DNA of 64,000 nucleotides from Denitratimonas sp037478135 (GTDB taxonomy: Bacteria > Pseudomonadota > Gammaproteobacteria > Xanthomonadales > Xanthomonadaceae), in contig NZ_JBBHDV010000001.1 in the NCBI RefSeq assembly GCF_037478135.1, positions 62,001 through 126,000 of the forward strand, written 5' to 3'. The notes under the pieces are model-generated. The model searched no databases. It saw nothing but the letters and a program-made list of their open reading frames with translations, and was not told where the DNA came from. Position numbers and translations under genes: made by a program. This document shows positions 25,476 through 34,320 of this stretch, piece by piece; within the stretch, counting starts at the first letter, position 1, and each line of letters opens with the position of its first letter.

Positions 25476-26890
25476 ACGGATCTGCGGCGATGAAAAACCT
25501 CATGCAAACCATCGGCGGCGGACTGCTGCTGGCATCCGTGTTCGCATTGCACGCGGAAGCACCGCAGGCCGATGCCACAACGCGCAGCCAGGAGCCGAAC
25601 ACACTGCTGCCGGCCGGTGTGCAGCGCTATGCGCCTTCGCCCTTGCCGGATCGGATCGTGGCATTGCCGGCGCAGGATGGCGCGCGCGGTTTTTCGGTCA
25701 GCTGGCGCACCAATACCGCCGTGCGCGAACCCTTGCTGGAAATCAGCCCGGCCAGCGATTCGCCCGATGCCTGGGCCGAACATGGTGCGCCGCGGCAACT
25801 GCGCGCCAGCACGCACGAACTGCTGGCCGGCAATGGCCTGGCGCATCACCACCAGGTACGCGTGGACGGATTGGAGCCGGGCCGGCTCTACGCCTGGCGG
25901 GTGCAGGGCGACCGCAGCTGGAGTCCGTGGCGGCAACTGCGCACCGCTGCGGCGCCGGGCACGCCACTGGAATTCGTCTATCTGGGCGATACCCAGAACA
26001 AGAACGCCAGTCTCGGCACGCGTGTCGCGTACGAGGCGGTGCGCTTCGCGCCGGACGCCGATCTGGTGCTGTTCGCCGGCGATCTGGTGAGCGAAGCGGT
26101 CGATGACGACGAGTGGGGCGAATGGTTCGACGCCACCGCACCGCTGGCGCGGATGCTGTTCGCGCCGGCAGCGGGCAACCACGAGTTCTACAAGGAACAC
26201 GAGGACACCGAACAGGAGCGGCGCGTGCTCGGGCCGCAGTGGTGGTCGCATTTCGCGCTGCCGGGCAATGGCGCGCCGGGCGTGGAAGCCAGCAGCTACT
26301 GGTTCGATTGGCAGGGCGTGCGTTTCGCCGTGGTCGATGGCACTTCGGCGCTGGATCTGGGCGCGGCACCGGCGCAGGCGCGCTGGCTGGATCAGGTGCT
26401 GGCTGACAACCCGCAGCGCTGGTCGATCGTGCTGCTGCACCAGCCGGTCTATTCGCCGCGCGCAGGCCGCGACAATCGTTTGTTGCGCGAACACCTGCAG
26501 CCGGTGCTGGAACGCCACATCGTGGATCTGGTGCTGCAGGGCCACGACCACACCTATGGCCGACGCGGTGGCGACGATCCGCAACGTGCCACGCCGCAGT
26601 ACATCGTCAGCGTGGCCGGGGCCAAGCAGTACCGGCTTTCGGATCAGGCGCGCCGCAGCATGGCGCCGGTGGGCGAGGACACCCAGCTGTTCCAGGTGAT
26701 CCGTATCGAGGGTGACGTGCTGAGCTACCGCGCCCACACCGTCACCGGGCAGCTTTACGACGCGTTCGAACTGCGCCGTGACGGCGCTGCCGGCACCACG
26801 CTGCACGAACAACCCGAAGGCCGCATCGCTCCGCGTGACTGCGGCCGCGAAGCGACTCTGGGCGGGCGCCGCGACCGCTGCTGGGAATAG
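25472..26890 (+). CDS. Secreted purple-acid-phosphatase-like metallophosphoesterase
   Basis: This 472-residue exported protein has a signal peptide ending near LHAEA. An N-terminal fibronectin-like domain carries the PAP-type pattern FSVSWRTNTAVREPLLEI, and a calcineurin-like metallophosphoesterase domain follows. The metal-ligand motifs appear in order: YLGDTQ, FAGDLVSE, AAGNHEFY, LLHQPVYS and GHDHTYGR. Such enzymes hydrolyse phosphomonoesters or nucleotides in the periplasm. The start ATG at 25472 overlaps the phytase-like stop (ATGA), so the two are co-translated; an internal ATG at 25490 is possible. The tail ends with two Cys in DCGREATLGGRRDRCWE. The TetR gene is convergent, six bases away. 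Confidence 0.86.
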   Translation: MNGSAAMKNLMQTIGGGLLLASVFALHAEAPQADATTRSQEPNTLLPAGVQRYAPSPLPDRIVALPAQDGARGFSVSWRTNTAVREPLLEISPASDSPDAWAEHGAPRQLRASTHELLAGNGLAHHHQVRVDGLEPGRLYAWRVQGDRSWSPWRQLRTAAAPGTPLEFVYLGDTQNKNASLGTRVAYEAVRFAPDADLVLFAGDLVSEAVDDDEWGEWFDATAPLARMLFAPAAGNHEFYKEHEDTEQERRVLGPQWWSHFALPGNGAPGVEASSYWFDWQGVRFAVVDGTSALDLGAAPAQARWLDQVLADNPQRWSIVLLHQPVYSPRAGRDNRLLREHLQPVLERHIVDLVLQGHDHTYGRRGGDDPQRATPQYIVSVAGAKQYRLSDQARRSMAPVGEDTQLFQVIRIEGDVLSYRAHTVTGQLYDAFELRRDGAAGTTLHEQPEGRIAPRDCGREATLGGRRDRCWE

Positions 26891-26896
26891 GCCGCG

Positions 26897-27547
26897 TCAG
26901 CCGCGCTGCGGGCGGTAGGCGCGCAGGAACAGCGTCACCACCGAATCCACGTGCGCGGCGTCATCATCGCCGTGCACGCAGCCGACCGGCCCGCACAGCA
27001 TGCGCAGGTTGACCTCGCCCTTGAGCAGGCAGAGGAACTGGCCGGCGGCCTCGCGCGTATCGTCGATATCCAGCTCGCCGCGCTGCGTGGCGCTGCGCAG
27101 GAAGGCTTCCAGCCCGGCGATGATGCGCGCCGGCCCGGCGTTCCAGAACAGCGTGCCGAGATGTTCGACGTTGCGCGGATCGGCCAGCATCATCCGGTGC
27201 AGTGCGATCGAATCGGTGCTGGCCAGCAGTGCATGAAAACGGTGCCCGATGCTGCGCAGCGCCTGGTCGATCGGGCCGTCCGGCGGCGGCGCGAACAGAT
27301 CGTCGGGCAGCTGTTCCTCGCAGCGCGCCTTCACCGCCTCGAAAAACAAGGTCTCCTTGTCGGTGAAGTGGCTGTAGACGGTGAGCTTGGACACCCCGGC
27401 GGCGGCGGCGATCTGATCCATGCTGACGCCATCGAAGCCGGCCTCCAGGAACAGCGCCCCGGCAGCGTCGAGGATCGCGCTGCGCTTCTTGGCGCTTTTC
27501 GGGCGGCCGGGACCGGGGCTGGCGGGTGAGGCGGGCAGGGTCGGCAT
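26897..27547 (-). CDS. TetR/AcrR family repressor, probable regulator of the adjacent efflux genes
   Basis: This 216-residue protein has the N-terminal TetR helix-turn-helix: AILDAAGALFLEAGFDGVS, then the recognition region GVSKLTVYSHFTDKETLF (about residues 52-70). The ligand domain is AcrR-like, with a C-terminal TetR_C-like helix pair. It is transcribed divergently from an RND periplasmic adaptor gene 72 bases away, the usual arrangement for a local repressor of a drug or solvent pump. An imperfect palindrome lies between them. The N-terminus is proline-rich before the HTH (PASPASPGPGRPKSAKKR), which is common in this subfamily. The inducing ligand is unknown. Confidence 0.88.
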   Translation of the reverse strand: MPTLPASPASPGPGRPKSAKKRSAILDAAGALFLEAGFDGVSMDQIAAAAGVSKLTVYSHFTDKETLFFEAVKARCEEQLPDDLFAPPPDGPIDQALRSIGHRFHALLASTDSIALHRMMLADPRNVEHLGTLFWNAGPARIIAGLEAFLRSATQRGELDIDDTREAAGQFLCLLKGEVNLRMLCGPVGCVHGDDDAAHVDSVVTLFLRAYRPQRG

Positions 27548-27564
27548 GGGAAAATAATTAGTGG

Positions 27565-27574
27565 ACTGATCGGT
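27565..27574. promoter_or_regulatory. Candidate TetR operator in the divergent efflux promoter region
   Basis: ACTGATCGGT reads as the dyad ACYGATCRGT (8 of 10 positions symmetric, centred on GATC). It sits between the TetR and adaptor genes, next to an A/T-rich TATATT (27583-27588) that could be the -10 for the efflux genes. Position and symmetry support it; nothing more. Confidence 0.35.
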
Positions 27575-27619
27575 TCAGGAACTATATTGTACCGCCCAGT
27601 TTACTTATTGGCCGCCGGC

Positions 27620-28732
27620 ATGAATACACAGAGGAACGGGATCACCGGATTCGGCGCGGGCGTGGTGCTGGCGCTGCTGCTGGCTGGCTGCAATGGCGTG
27701 CAGAGCGAACCGCCACCGCCGCGTCCGGCCATCGTGGTGCAGCCGCGTGCGGTGCAGGGCGGGATGCAGCTGTTTTCCGGCGAAGTGCGCGCCCGCCAGG
27801 AAGCGGCGCTGGCCTTCCGTGTTGGCGGCAAGGTGGCGCGGCGTCTGGTGGATGTGGGCAGCCGGGTCGAACAGGATCAGCTGCTGGCCGAACTGGACGC
27901 CGCCGATCTGGCCTTGCAGGCGCAGGCGGCGCAGGCGCAACTGGCGGCGGCACAGGCCGAACTGGCGCTGGCCGAATCCGAATACGCGCGTTATGCCGAC
28001 ATGCGCGAGCGCGGGCTGGTCAGCGCCTCGGTGTTCGAGGCCCGCCAGGCGGCGCTGCAGGCGGCCCGCGCGCAGCAGGAAAACGCCCGCGCGCAGCTGT
28101 CGGTGATGCGCAACCAGCGCGGCTACGCACAGCTGACCGCGCCGCAGGCCGGCGTGATCCTGGCGCGCCAGGTCGAGGACGGACAGGTGGTCGCGGCCGG
28201 GCAGACGGTCTTCGTGCTGGCCGCCGAGGGCGCACGCGAAGTCGCGATCAGCGTGCCGGAATTGCAGATCGGGCAGTTTTACGTCGGCCAGGCGGTGATG
28301 GTGGAACTGTGGTCGCAGCCGGGCCGGCATTGGCCGGGAACGGTGCGCGAACTGGCCGCCGCCGCCGATCCGCAGGCCCGTACCTTCGCAGCGCGTGTGG
28401 CCTTCCAGGCGCCGGATGACCTGGTCGAGCTGGGCCAGAGCGCACGCGTTCTGGTCAGCGGCACGCAGGCCGGCGTGCTGGCGGTGCCGCTGGCGGCGGT
28501 CGGTGGCGAACAGGGCGCGGCCTTCGTCTGGGTGCTGGATCCGACGACGCTGACGGCGCAGCGGCGCGAGGTGGACATCAACAGCTGGGGCGAGCGCGAG
28601 GCGCTGGTCGGCGATGGACTCACGCCGCAGGACTGGGTCGTGGCCGGCGGCGTGCATCTGGTCGGGCAAGGCCAGCGTTTGCGCCCGGTCGACCACGACA
28701 ACCGCGCGCTGGATCTGGCGGAAGCACGCTGA
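27620..28732 (+). CDS. RND efflux periplasmic adaptor (membrane fusion lipoprotein)
   Basis: This 370-residue membrane-fusion protein bridges an RND pump to an outer-membrane channel. The lipobox is LLAGCNG near residue 25. It contains the first lipoyl half (FRVGGKVARRLVDVGSRV), an alpha-helical hairpin rich in Ala/Gln (about residues 85-150), the second lipoyl half (YAQLTAPQAGVILARQVEDG), and a beta-barrel domain (VGQAVMVELWSQPG). The ATG at 27620 is preferred because it begins the lipoprotein signal. The stop overlaps the pump start by one base. No outer-membrane channel gene is present, so a TolC-like protein must be supplied from elsewhere. Confidence 0.92.
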   Translation: MNTQRNGITGFGAGVVLALLLAGCNGVQSEPPPPRPAIVVQPRAVQGGMQLFSGEVRARQEAALAFRVGGKVARRLVDVGSRVEQDQLLAELDAADLALQAQAAQAQLAAAQAELALAESEYARYADMRERGLVSASVFEARQAALQAARAQQENARAQLSVMRNQRGYAQLTAPQAGVILARQVEDGQVVAAGQTVFVLAAEGAREVAISVPELQIGQFYVGQAVMVELWSQPGRHWPGTVRELAAAADPQARTFAARVAFQAPDDLVELGQSARVLVSGTQAGVLAVPLAAVGGEQGAAFVWVLDPTTLTAQRREVDINSWGEREALVGDGLTPQDWVVAGGVHLVGQGQRLRPVDHDNRALDLAEAR

Positions 28733-31700
28733 TGGAAAACAGCCGCTTCAATCTTTCGGCCTGGGCGCTGCGGCACCGTTCGTTGGTGCTGTACGCGACC
28801 GTGCTGCTGGCCTTGCTCGGGGTCTGGTCGTACAACCAGCTGGGGCAGAGTGAAGACCCGCCGTTCACCTTCCGCGCGATGGTGGTGCGCACCATCTGGC
28901 CCGGCGCCACGGCCGAGGAGGTGGCGCGTCAGGTCACCGACCGGATCGAGCGCAAGCTGATGGAAACCGGCAGCTACGAATTCGTGCGGGCCTATTCGCG
29001 CCCGGGCGAATCGGTGGTGATCTTCGTGGCGCGCGACAATCTGCGTTCGCGCGAGCTGCCAGCGCTCTGGTACCAGGTGCGCAAGAAGGTCGGCGACATC
29101 CGCGCGACGCTGCCGGCCGGCGTAATCGGGCCATTCTTCAACGACGAGTTCGGCGACACCTTCGGCAATATCTACGCGCTGACCGCCGACGGCTTCGACT
29201 ATGCGGTGTTGAAGGACTACGCCGACCGTCTGGAGATCGAACTGCAGCGCGTGCCGGATGTGGCCAAGGTCGAACTGATCGGTCTGCAGGACGAGAAGAT
29301 CTGGATCGAGTTGTCCAACACCAAGCTGGCCACGCTGGGCATTCCGCTGCAGGCGATCAAGGCGGCGCTGGACGAACAGAACGCGGTGCTGCCCGGCGGC
29401 TTTTTCGAAACCCCGGACGAGCGCGTGCAGCTGCGTGTGTCCGGGCGTTTCGACACGGTGGACGACATCGCAGCGTTCCCGGTGCGGGTGGGCGAGCGCA
29501 GTTTCCGGCTGGACGATGTGGCGCGGGTCTGGCGCGGATTCTCCGATCCGCCGGCACCGAAGATGCGCTTCATGGGGCGCGATGCGATCGGGCTGGCGGT
29601 CTCGATGCGCGAAGGTGGTGACATCCTGCAACTGGGCAAGTCGCTGGATGCCGAACTGGCGCGTCTGCAACAGAACCTGCCGCTGGGCATGCAGTTGCAG
29701 AAAGTCTCCGACCAGCCGGCGGCAGTGCGCGGTTCGGTCGGCGAATTCGTCAAGGTGCTGGCCGAAGCGGTGGCGATCGTGCTGGTGGTCTGCTTCTTCT
29801 CGCTCGGCTTCCGCACCGGGCTGGTGGTGGCGCTGTCGATCCCGCTGGTGCTGGCGATGACCTTCGCGCTGATGCACGGATTCGGCATCGGCCTGCACAA
29901 GATTTCGCTCGGCGCACTGGTGCTGGCGCTGGGGCTGCTGGTGGACGACGCGATCATCGCGGTGGAGATGATGGCGATCAAGATGGAGCAGGGTTACGAC
30001 CGCATCCGCGCCGCCAGCTTCGCCTGGACCAGTACCGCGTTCCCGATGCTGACCGGCACCCTGATCACCGCCGCCGGCTTTTTGCCGATCGCCACGGCGG
30101 CGTCGAGCACCGGCGAGTACACCCGTTCGATCTTCCAGGTGGTGACGATCGCGCTGCTGGTGAGCTGGATTGCGGCGGTGGTGTTCGTGCCGTATCTGGG
30201 CGACAAGCTGCTGCCCGATCCGCATGCCGGCAACGCCAAGCGGCATGACGGCCTGCACGATCCCTACCAGACCCGTTTCTATCGCCGCTTCCGCGCCATC
30301 GTCGAGGGTGCGATGCGGCAGCGGCGGCTGGTGATCGTGGCGACGCTGGCGTTGTTCGTGACATCGGTGGCGCTGTTCCGCTTCGTGCCGCAGCAGTTCT
30401 TCCCGTCTTCGACCCGGCTTGAACTGCTGGTCGATCTGAAGCTGGCCGAAGGCGCGTCGCTGCACGCCACCCAGGCCCAGGTCGAACGCCTGGAAGCACG
30501 CCTGCAACAGATGGACGGCATCGACAACTACGTCGCCTATGTCGGCACCGGCTCGCCGCGTTTCTATCTGCCGCTGGACCAGCAGCTGCCGCAGACCAGC
30601 TTCGCCCAGTTCGTGGTGCTGGCCGATGATCTGCAAACCCGCGAACGGCTGCGCGACGAACTGATCGCGCTGTTCGAGCAGGATTTCCCGCATCTGCGCG
30701 CGCGCGTGACACGGCTGGAGAATGGCCCGCCGGTCGGCTATCCGGTGCAGTTCCGGGTGTCGGGCGAACATATCGACCAAGTGCGAGCGCTGGCACGCGA
30801 AGTGGCGGCGCGGGCGCGGGAAAATCCGCATCTGGCCAACGTCAATCTGGATTGGGAGGAACCCAGCAAGATCGTGCGTCTGGTACTGGACCAGGAGCGC
30901 GCGCGCGCACTGGGTGTCAGCTCGGCGCATCTGGCGCAGTTTCTGCAAAGCTCGCTGTCGGGGATGGAGGTCAGTACCTTCCGCGAGGGCAACGAGCTGA
31001 TCCAGATTCTGCTGCGCGGCCCGCAGGAAGAACGCGCGCGGCTGTCCTTGCTGGGTTCCCTGGCGGTGCCGACCGCCAATGGCCAGAGCGTGCCGGTGGC
31101 GCAGATCGCGACGCTGGAGCACGGTTTCGAGGAAGGCATCGTCTGGCACCGCAACCGCCTGCCGACGGTGACGGTGCGTGCCGATGTGCACGGCGGCCTG
31201 CAACCGGCCACGGTGGTGGCGCAGGTGTTGCCGACGCTGGAACCGGTGCGCGAACGGCTGCCGCCCGGCTATCTGCTGGAAGTGGGCGGCACGGTCGAGG
31301 ATTCGGCCCGTGGCGGCGCTTCGGTCGCGGCCGGGATTCCGCTGTTCGTGGTCGTGGTTTTCAGCTTGCTGATGCTGCAACTGCGCAGCATTTCGCGCTC
31401 GCTGCTGGTGTTCCTGACCGCGCCGCTGGGGATGATCGGGGTGACGTTGTTCCTGCTGGTGTTCCGGGTGCCGTTCGGTTTTGTCGCGATGCTCGGCACC
31501 ATCGCGCTGGCCGGCATGATCATGCGCAACTCGGTGATCCTGGTGGATCAGATCGAACAGGACATCGCCGCCGGCCATCCGCGCTGGCAGGCCGTGGTCG
31601 ATGCCACGGTGCGGCGCTTCCGCCCGATCGTGCTGACCGCCCTGGCCGCGATCCTGGCGATGATCCCGCTGTCGCGCAGCGATTTCTTCGGCCCGATGGC

Positions 31701-31812
31701 GGTGGCGATCATGGGCGGCCTGCTGCTGGCCACGGTGCTGACCCTGGTATTCGTGCCGGCGCTGTACGCGGCCTGGTTCCGGGTCAAGGAGGAGGCGCCG
31801 GTGGCGCCGTGA
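28732..31812 (+). CDS. RND multidrug/solute efflux transporter
   Basis: This 1026-residue inner-membrane proton-driven pump is of the HAE/AcrB-like superfamily length, with 12 predicted helices and two large periplasmic loops (roughly residues 35-330 and 555-865). The conserved helix-4 region ISLGALVLALGLLVDDAIIAVE contains the paired aspartates of proton relay, and the second half has FVAMLGTIALAGMIMRNSVILVDQIEQ. The N-terminus FNLSAWALRHRSLV lacks the classical FF(V/I)xRP start of AcrB and fits the environmental RND branch often called AcrB/AcrD/AcrF-like. It is translationally coupled to the adaptor gene and regulated, by inference, by the divergent TetR protein. Substrates cannot be predicted. 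Confidence 0.93.
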   Translation: MENSRFNLSAWALRHRSLVLYATVLLALLGVWSYNQLGQSEDPPFTFRAMVVRTIWPGATAEEVARQVTDRIERKLMETGSYEFVRAYSRPGESVVIFVARDNLRSRELPALWYQVRKKVGDIRATLPAGVIGPFFNDEFGDTFGNIYALTADGFDYAVLKDYADRLEIELQRVPDVAKVELIGLQDEKIWIELSNTKLATLGIPLQAIKAALDEQNAVLPGGFFETPDERVQLRVSGRFDTVDDIAAFPVRVGERSFRLDDVARVWRGFSDPPAPKMRFMGRDAIGLAVSMREGGDILQLGKSLDAELARLQQNLPLGMQLQKVSDQPAAVRGSVGEFVKVLAEAVAIVLVVCFFSLGFRTGLVVALSIPLVLAMTFALMHGFGIGLHKISLGALVLALGLLVDDAIIAVEMMAIKMEQGYDRIRAASFAWTSTAFPMLTGTLITAAGFLPIATAASSTGEYTRSIFQVVTIALLVSWIAAVVFVPYLGDKLLPDPHAGNAKRHDGLHDPYQTRFYRRFRAIVEGAMRQRRLVIVATLALFVTSVALFRFVPQQFFPSSTRLELLVDLKLAEGASLHATQAQVERLEARLQQMDGIDNYVAYVGTGSPRFYLPLDQQLPQTSFAQFVVLADDLQTRERLRDELIALFEQDFPHLRARVTRLENGPPVGYPVQFRVSGEHIDQVRALAREVAARARENPHLANVNLDWEEPSKIVRLVLDQERARALGVSSAHLAQFLQSSLSGMEVSTFREGNELIQILLRGPQEERARLSLLGSLAVPTANGQSVPVAQIATLEHGFEEGIVWHRNRLPTVTVRADVHGGLQPATVVAQVLPTLEPVRERLPPGYLLEVGGTVEDSARGGASVAAGIPLFVVVVFSLLMLQLRSISRSLLVFLTAPLGMIGVTLFLLVFRVPFGFVAMLGTIALAGMIMRNSVILVDQIEQDIAAGHPRWQAVVDATVRRFRPIVLTALAAILAMIPLSRSDFFGPMAVAIMGGLLLATVLTLVFVPALYAAWFRVKEEAPVAP

Positions 31813-31847
31813 TGCATGACCGGGGCAGGTGGTTGAACAATATGCGT

Positions 31848-31870
31848 GCTGGCGCGCAGTGCACGCCAGC
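31848..31870. terminator. Stem-loop between the convergent RND and TPR genes
   Basis: A 7-bp stem GCTGGCG/CGCCAGC with a 9-base loop lies in the 63-base gap between two converging genes. No T-run is seen on either strand, so this is a weak terminator candidate. Confidence 0.35.
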
Positions 31871-31875
31871 CGTCA

Positions 31876-33513
31876 TCAGCCGCCCATCAGTGCCAGCCGA
31901 TCGCGGATCAGGCCGGCAAGGGTGTCGTGGTGCTTGCCCAGCAGCGCGCGCAGTTCGGTATCAGTGACGTAGCCAATGCTCTGGCGGTATTGCGCCTTCA
32001 GTTCGTTGCTTTCCTGCCAGTTGGCTTCGATCGCTTCCAGCGAGTCGGCTGGGACCACGCTGGCGCCTTCGGCCAGCTGTGACTGGATCCGCTGGATGTG
32101 GTGTTCGGCCACGTGCTGCGGTGGCGTGCCGGCCGGCAGGAAATCGAAGCGCAGGCGTTCGATCGCGCTGTTGTCGAACGGGTCCGGGCCGGCGGCGCGG
32201 CTGTGCAGGAACAGGCCGTTGTCCAGCCGGGTGGCGCATTCCAGCATGCAGGCCGCCTTCCATTTTCCGGTCAGCAGCAGGATGAGGAAGCCGAGCAGGC
32301 CGGGCCATTTGGGTTTCAGCGCAAAGGCCGCGGCGCTGCCGTATTCGGGGTGGTGGAAGATGCGGATCAGCGCGCGCGAGCCCTGCGAACTGGTGATGCC
32401 CAGCGCCTCGGCGTCGGCCAGCGGCACATAGCCCAGTGGTGCCAGCGCCTTTTCACAGGCGTCGGCATGGGCGCGCTGGTAACGCGGGTAATCGCTGGCG
32501 TCCACTTCCATCAGGTCCGGTGCCGGCTCGTGCGCGTAGTTGTAGAGCTGGAACGCGATCGTGGTGGCCTGCAGGGCCTCGGGGGATTCGTCGTCGATCA
32601 GCGCATCCAGCGCGCCGGGCAGGTCGCTGCCCTGGCGCACCAGCGCGGCGGCGGCGTGGGTCAGGGCATGGGCGGTGTCTTCTTCCAGTGTGCGTTCGTG
32701 GCCATCGCTGTCACCGGCCTGTTCCAGCAGTTTCGCCATCTCGTCACGCGCGCCGGCCTCGCCTGCGGCATAGCGGTCGCGCTCGTTGACCAGTAGTTCG
32801 CGTCCGGGCGCATCCGGCGCCATCCGTGCCAGGATGCGGTCCAGGCAGGCGGTGGCCAGCGGCCAGTCGCCAAGGCGTTCGGCCAGCTGCGCGATGCGCC
32901 GGTCGAAGCGGTTGCCAGGTTCCAGTTCGGCGGCGCGCTGGTAGTCGTGCAGCGCCTGTTCCAGCGCACGCCGGTCATGGCGCATGCCGACCAGATCGGT
33001 GATGACGTGTTCGCCGCTGTCTTCGGTGAAGGTGCGGCTGGCGTGGAATTCGGCACGGCAGGCCCAGCTTTCGGCCTGCCCGGGATCCCGTTCCAGACTG
33101 CGCTCCAGGTGCGCCAGCGCCTCGGCCTCCTCCGTGGAGCCGGGCGCGGCCTGGATCAGCCCGGCTTCGGCCAGCAGGAACAGGGCGCGGGCGTTGTCAG
33201 GCTCCTGCTGTACCGCGCGCTGCAGCAGCGGCAATGCGTCGAAGGTTTCGCCCTCGTGGCGCGCCAGTTCGACCCGGGCCAACAGCGCAGGGACGTAATC
33301 CGGGCTCAGCTCCAGCACCCGGTCCAGCGCGGTGATGGCCTCGGCCTCGCGCCGCAGCGCGCGCAGGCAGCGGCTGCGGTGGAAGTGCAACGGCGCGGCA
33401 TTCGGAGTGGCGGCAACCAGTTCATCAAGGATTTCCAGCGCCTCGCTGTGGCGGCCCTGGCGATAAAGGGCGCCGGCGGCTTTGTAGCGCTCGTTCGCGG
33501 TGGTCTGGTCCAT
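31876..33513 (-). CDS. Tetratricopeptide-repeat protein with uncharacterised C-terminal domain
   Basis: In this 545-residue soluble protein, residues about 1-250 are TPR units (AGALYRQGRHSEALEILDEL, then ALRREAEAITALDRVLELSP, then repeats with LERDPGQAESW). Residues about 330-545 are a separate domain with a short hydrophobic patch (LGFLILLLTGKWKAACMLE) and the segments IRIFHHPEYGSAAAFALKPK and LRFDFLPAGTPPQHVAEHHI. I do not recognise that domain; similar TPR proteins with this tail seem to belong to Xanthomonadales. There is no signal peptide. The ATG at 33513 has GGGAGC about 6 bases upstream. A role as scaffold or stress sensor is possible but not supported. It converges with the RND operon. 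Confidence 0.8.
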   Translation of the reverse strand: MDQTTANERYKAAGALYRQGRHSEALEILDELVAATPNAAPLHFHRSRCLRALRREAEAITALDRVLELSPDYVPALLARVELARHEGETFDALPLLQRAVQQEPDNARALFLLAEAGLIQAAPGSTEEAEALAHLERSLERDPGQAESWACRAEFHASRTFTEDSGEHVITDLVGMRHDRRALEQALHDYQRAAELEPGNRFDRRIAQLAERLGDWPLATACLDRILARMAPDAPGRELLVNERDRYAAGEAGARDEMAKLLEQAGDSDGHERTLEEDTAHALTHAAAALVRQGSDLPGALDALIDDESPEALQATTIAFQLYNYAHEPAPDLMEVDASDYPRYQRAHADACEKALAPLGYVPLADAEALGITSSQGSRALIRIFHHPEYGSAAAFALKPKWPGLLGFLILLLTGKWKAACMLECATRLDNGLFLHSRAAGPDPFDNSAIERLRFDFLPAGTPPQHVAEHHIQRIQSQLAEGASVVPADSLEAIEANWQESNELKAQYRQSIGYVTDTELRALLGKHHDTLAGLIRDRLALMGG

Positions 33514-33676
33514 GCGCTCCCCTCGGGCGGTTTTTGTGGTCTGTCGCGCAGGTTAACGCGACTTGGCCGGATTTCGCGCGTGGTTGCGTGCTTTTCGCGT
33601 CGCGAAGCGGTGTCGCGGCGTTGGCGCCGCGGCGGCCAATGGGTAGGCTGGCAGCTTTGCCAAGCTGTTGCCTGCC

Positions 33677-34234
33677 ATGTCGATCATCCTGACGCCGTTT
33701 GCCCGTACCCGCCTGTTTCCGCGCCCGCCGCGCGCCAACACCATCCAGGATTGCACCCCGGAGGAGTTTGAGCAGCGCCTCAACGACGAGCCGCCGTTCA
33801 AGGTGCTGCCCGGCTACGCGCCATTCTGCCGCCTGCATGTGCACCGCAACTGGACTTCGACCCGCTGCCTGACGGTGCCGATCACCGACGCCAACCGCCA
33901 CCTGCTGCGCTCGGCCTACGAGGCCCGCAGCCGCGAGGAACTGCCGGTGCTGGTGCGCTGGTTCGAAGGCGTCGAGCCGCCGGTGGCGGATTACCTCGTG
34001 GTGATCCTGTACAGCGCCGGACAACTGGCGAAAGAAGGTTCACCTATCGACGGCGACTGGGGCGTGGTCGGCTGCATCTACACCGCTGAACCCGAAGAAA
34101 TCCCGATGGCCCCGATCACGATGATGCGCAACGCGCTCGGGGTGGAAGAGGGCGGTTCCGGCGTGCCACTGGACCGCGATGCTTACCGCAAAGCTGTCGC
34201 GTTCTGGGAAAACAACGCCAACTGGCGCGGATAA
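33677..34234 (+). CDS. DUF3228 family protein
   Basis: This 185-residue cytosolic protein without signal or membrane helix matches the DUF3228 family: the N-terminal FARTRLFPRPP, the centre ELPVLVRWFEGVEPP followed by DYLVVILYS, and the segment GDWGVVGCIYTAEPEEIPMAPITMMRNALG. Function is unknown. The ATG at 33677 is chosen over a TTG nine bases upstream. It is divergent from the TPR gene, with 163 bases between starts and no obvious strong promoter. Downstream lie 86 bases without features, then the convergent CHAD gene. Confidence 0.82.
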   Translation: MSIILTPFARTRLFPRPPRANTIQDCTPEEFEQRLNDEPPFKVLPGYAPFCRLHVHRNWTSTRCLTVPITDANRHLLRSAYEARSREELPVLVRWFEGVEPPVADYLVVILYSAGQLAKEGSPIDGDWGVVGCIYTAEPEEIPMAPITMMRNALGVEEGGSGVPLDRDAYRKAVAFWENNANWRG

Positions 34235-34320
34235 CTTCACCGGTGCGGCTGGTTGCGATGTCGGCGGAACCGACGAACCTGGAGTGGCAGGTGACCAGTC
34301 GAGCCTGGGCTTTTCCGAGA

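Noticed and set aside
28279..31578. A 1099-codon minus-strand frame opposite the RND pump
   Set aside because: Low-complexity His/Gln/Arg composition and no start signal; the plus strand encodes an RND transporter with all expected features.
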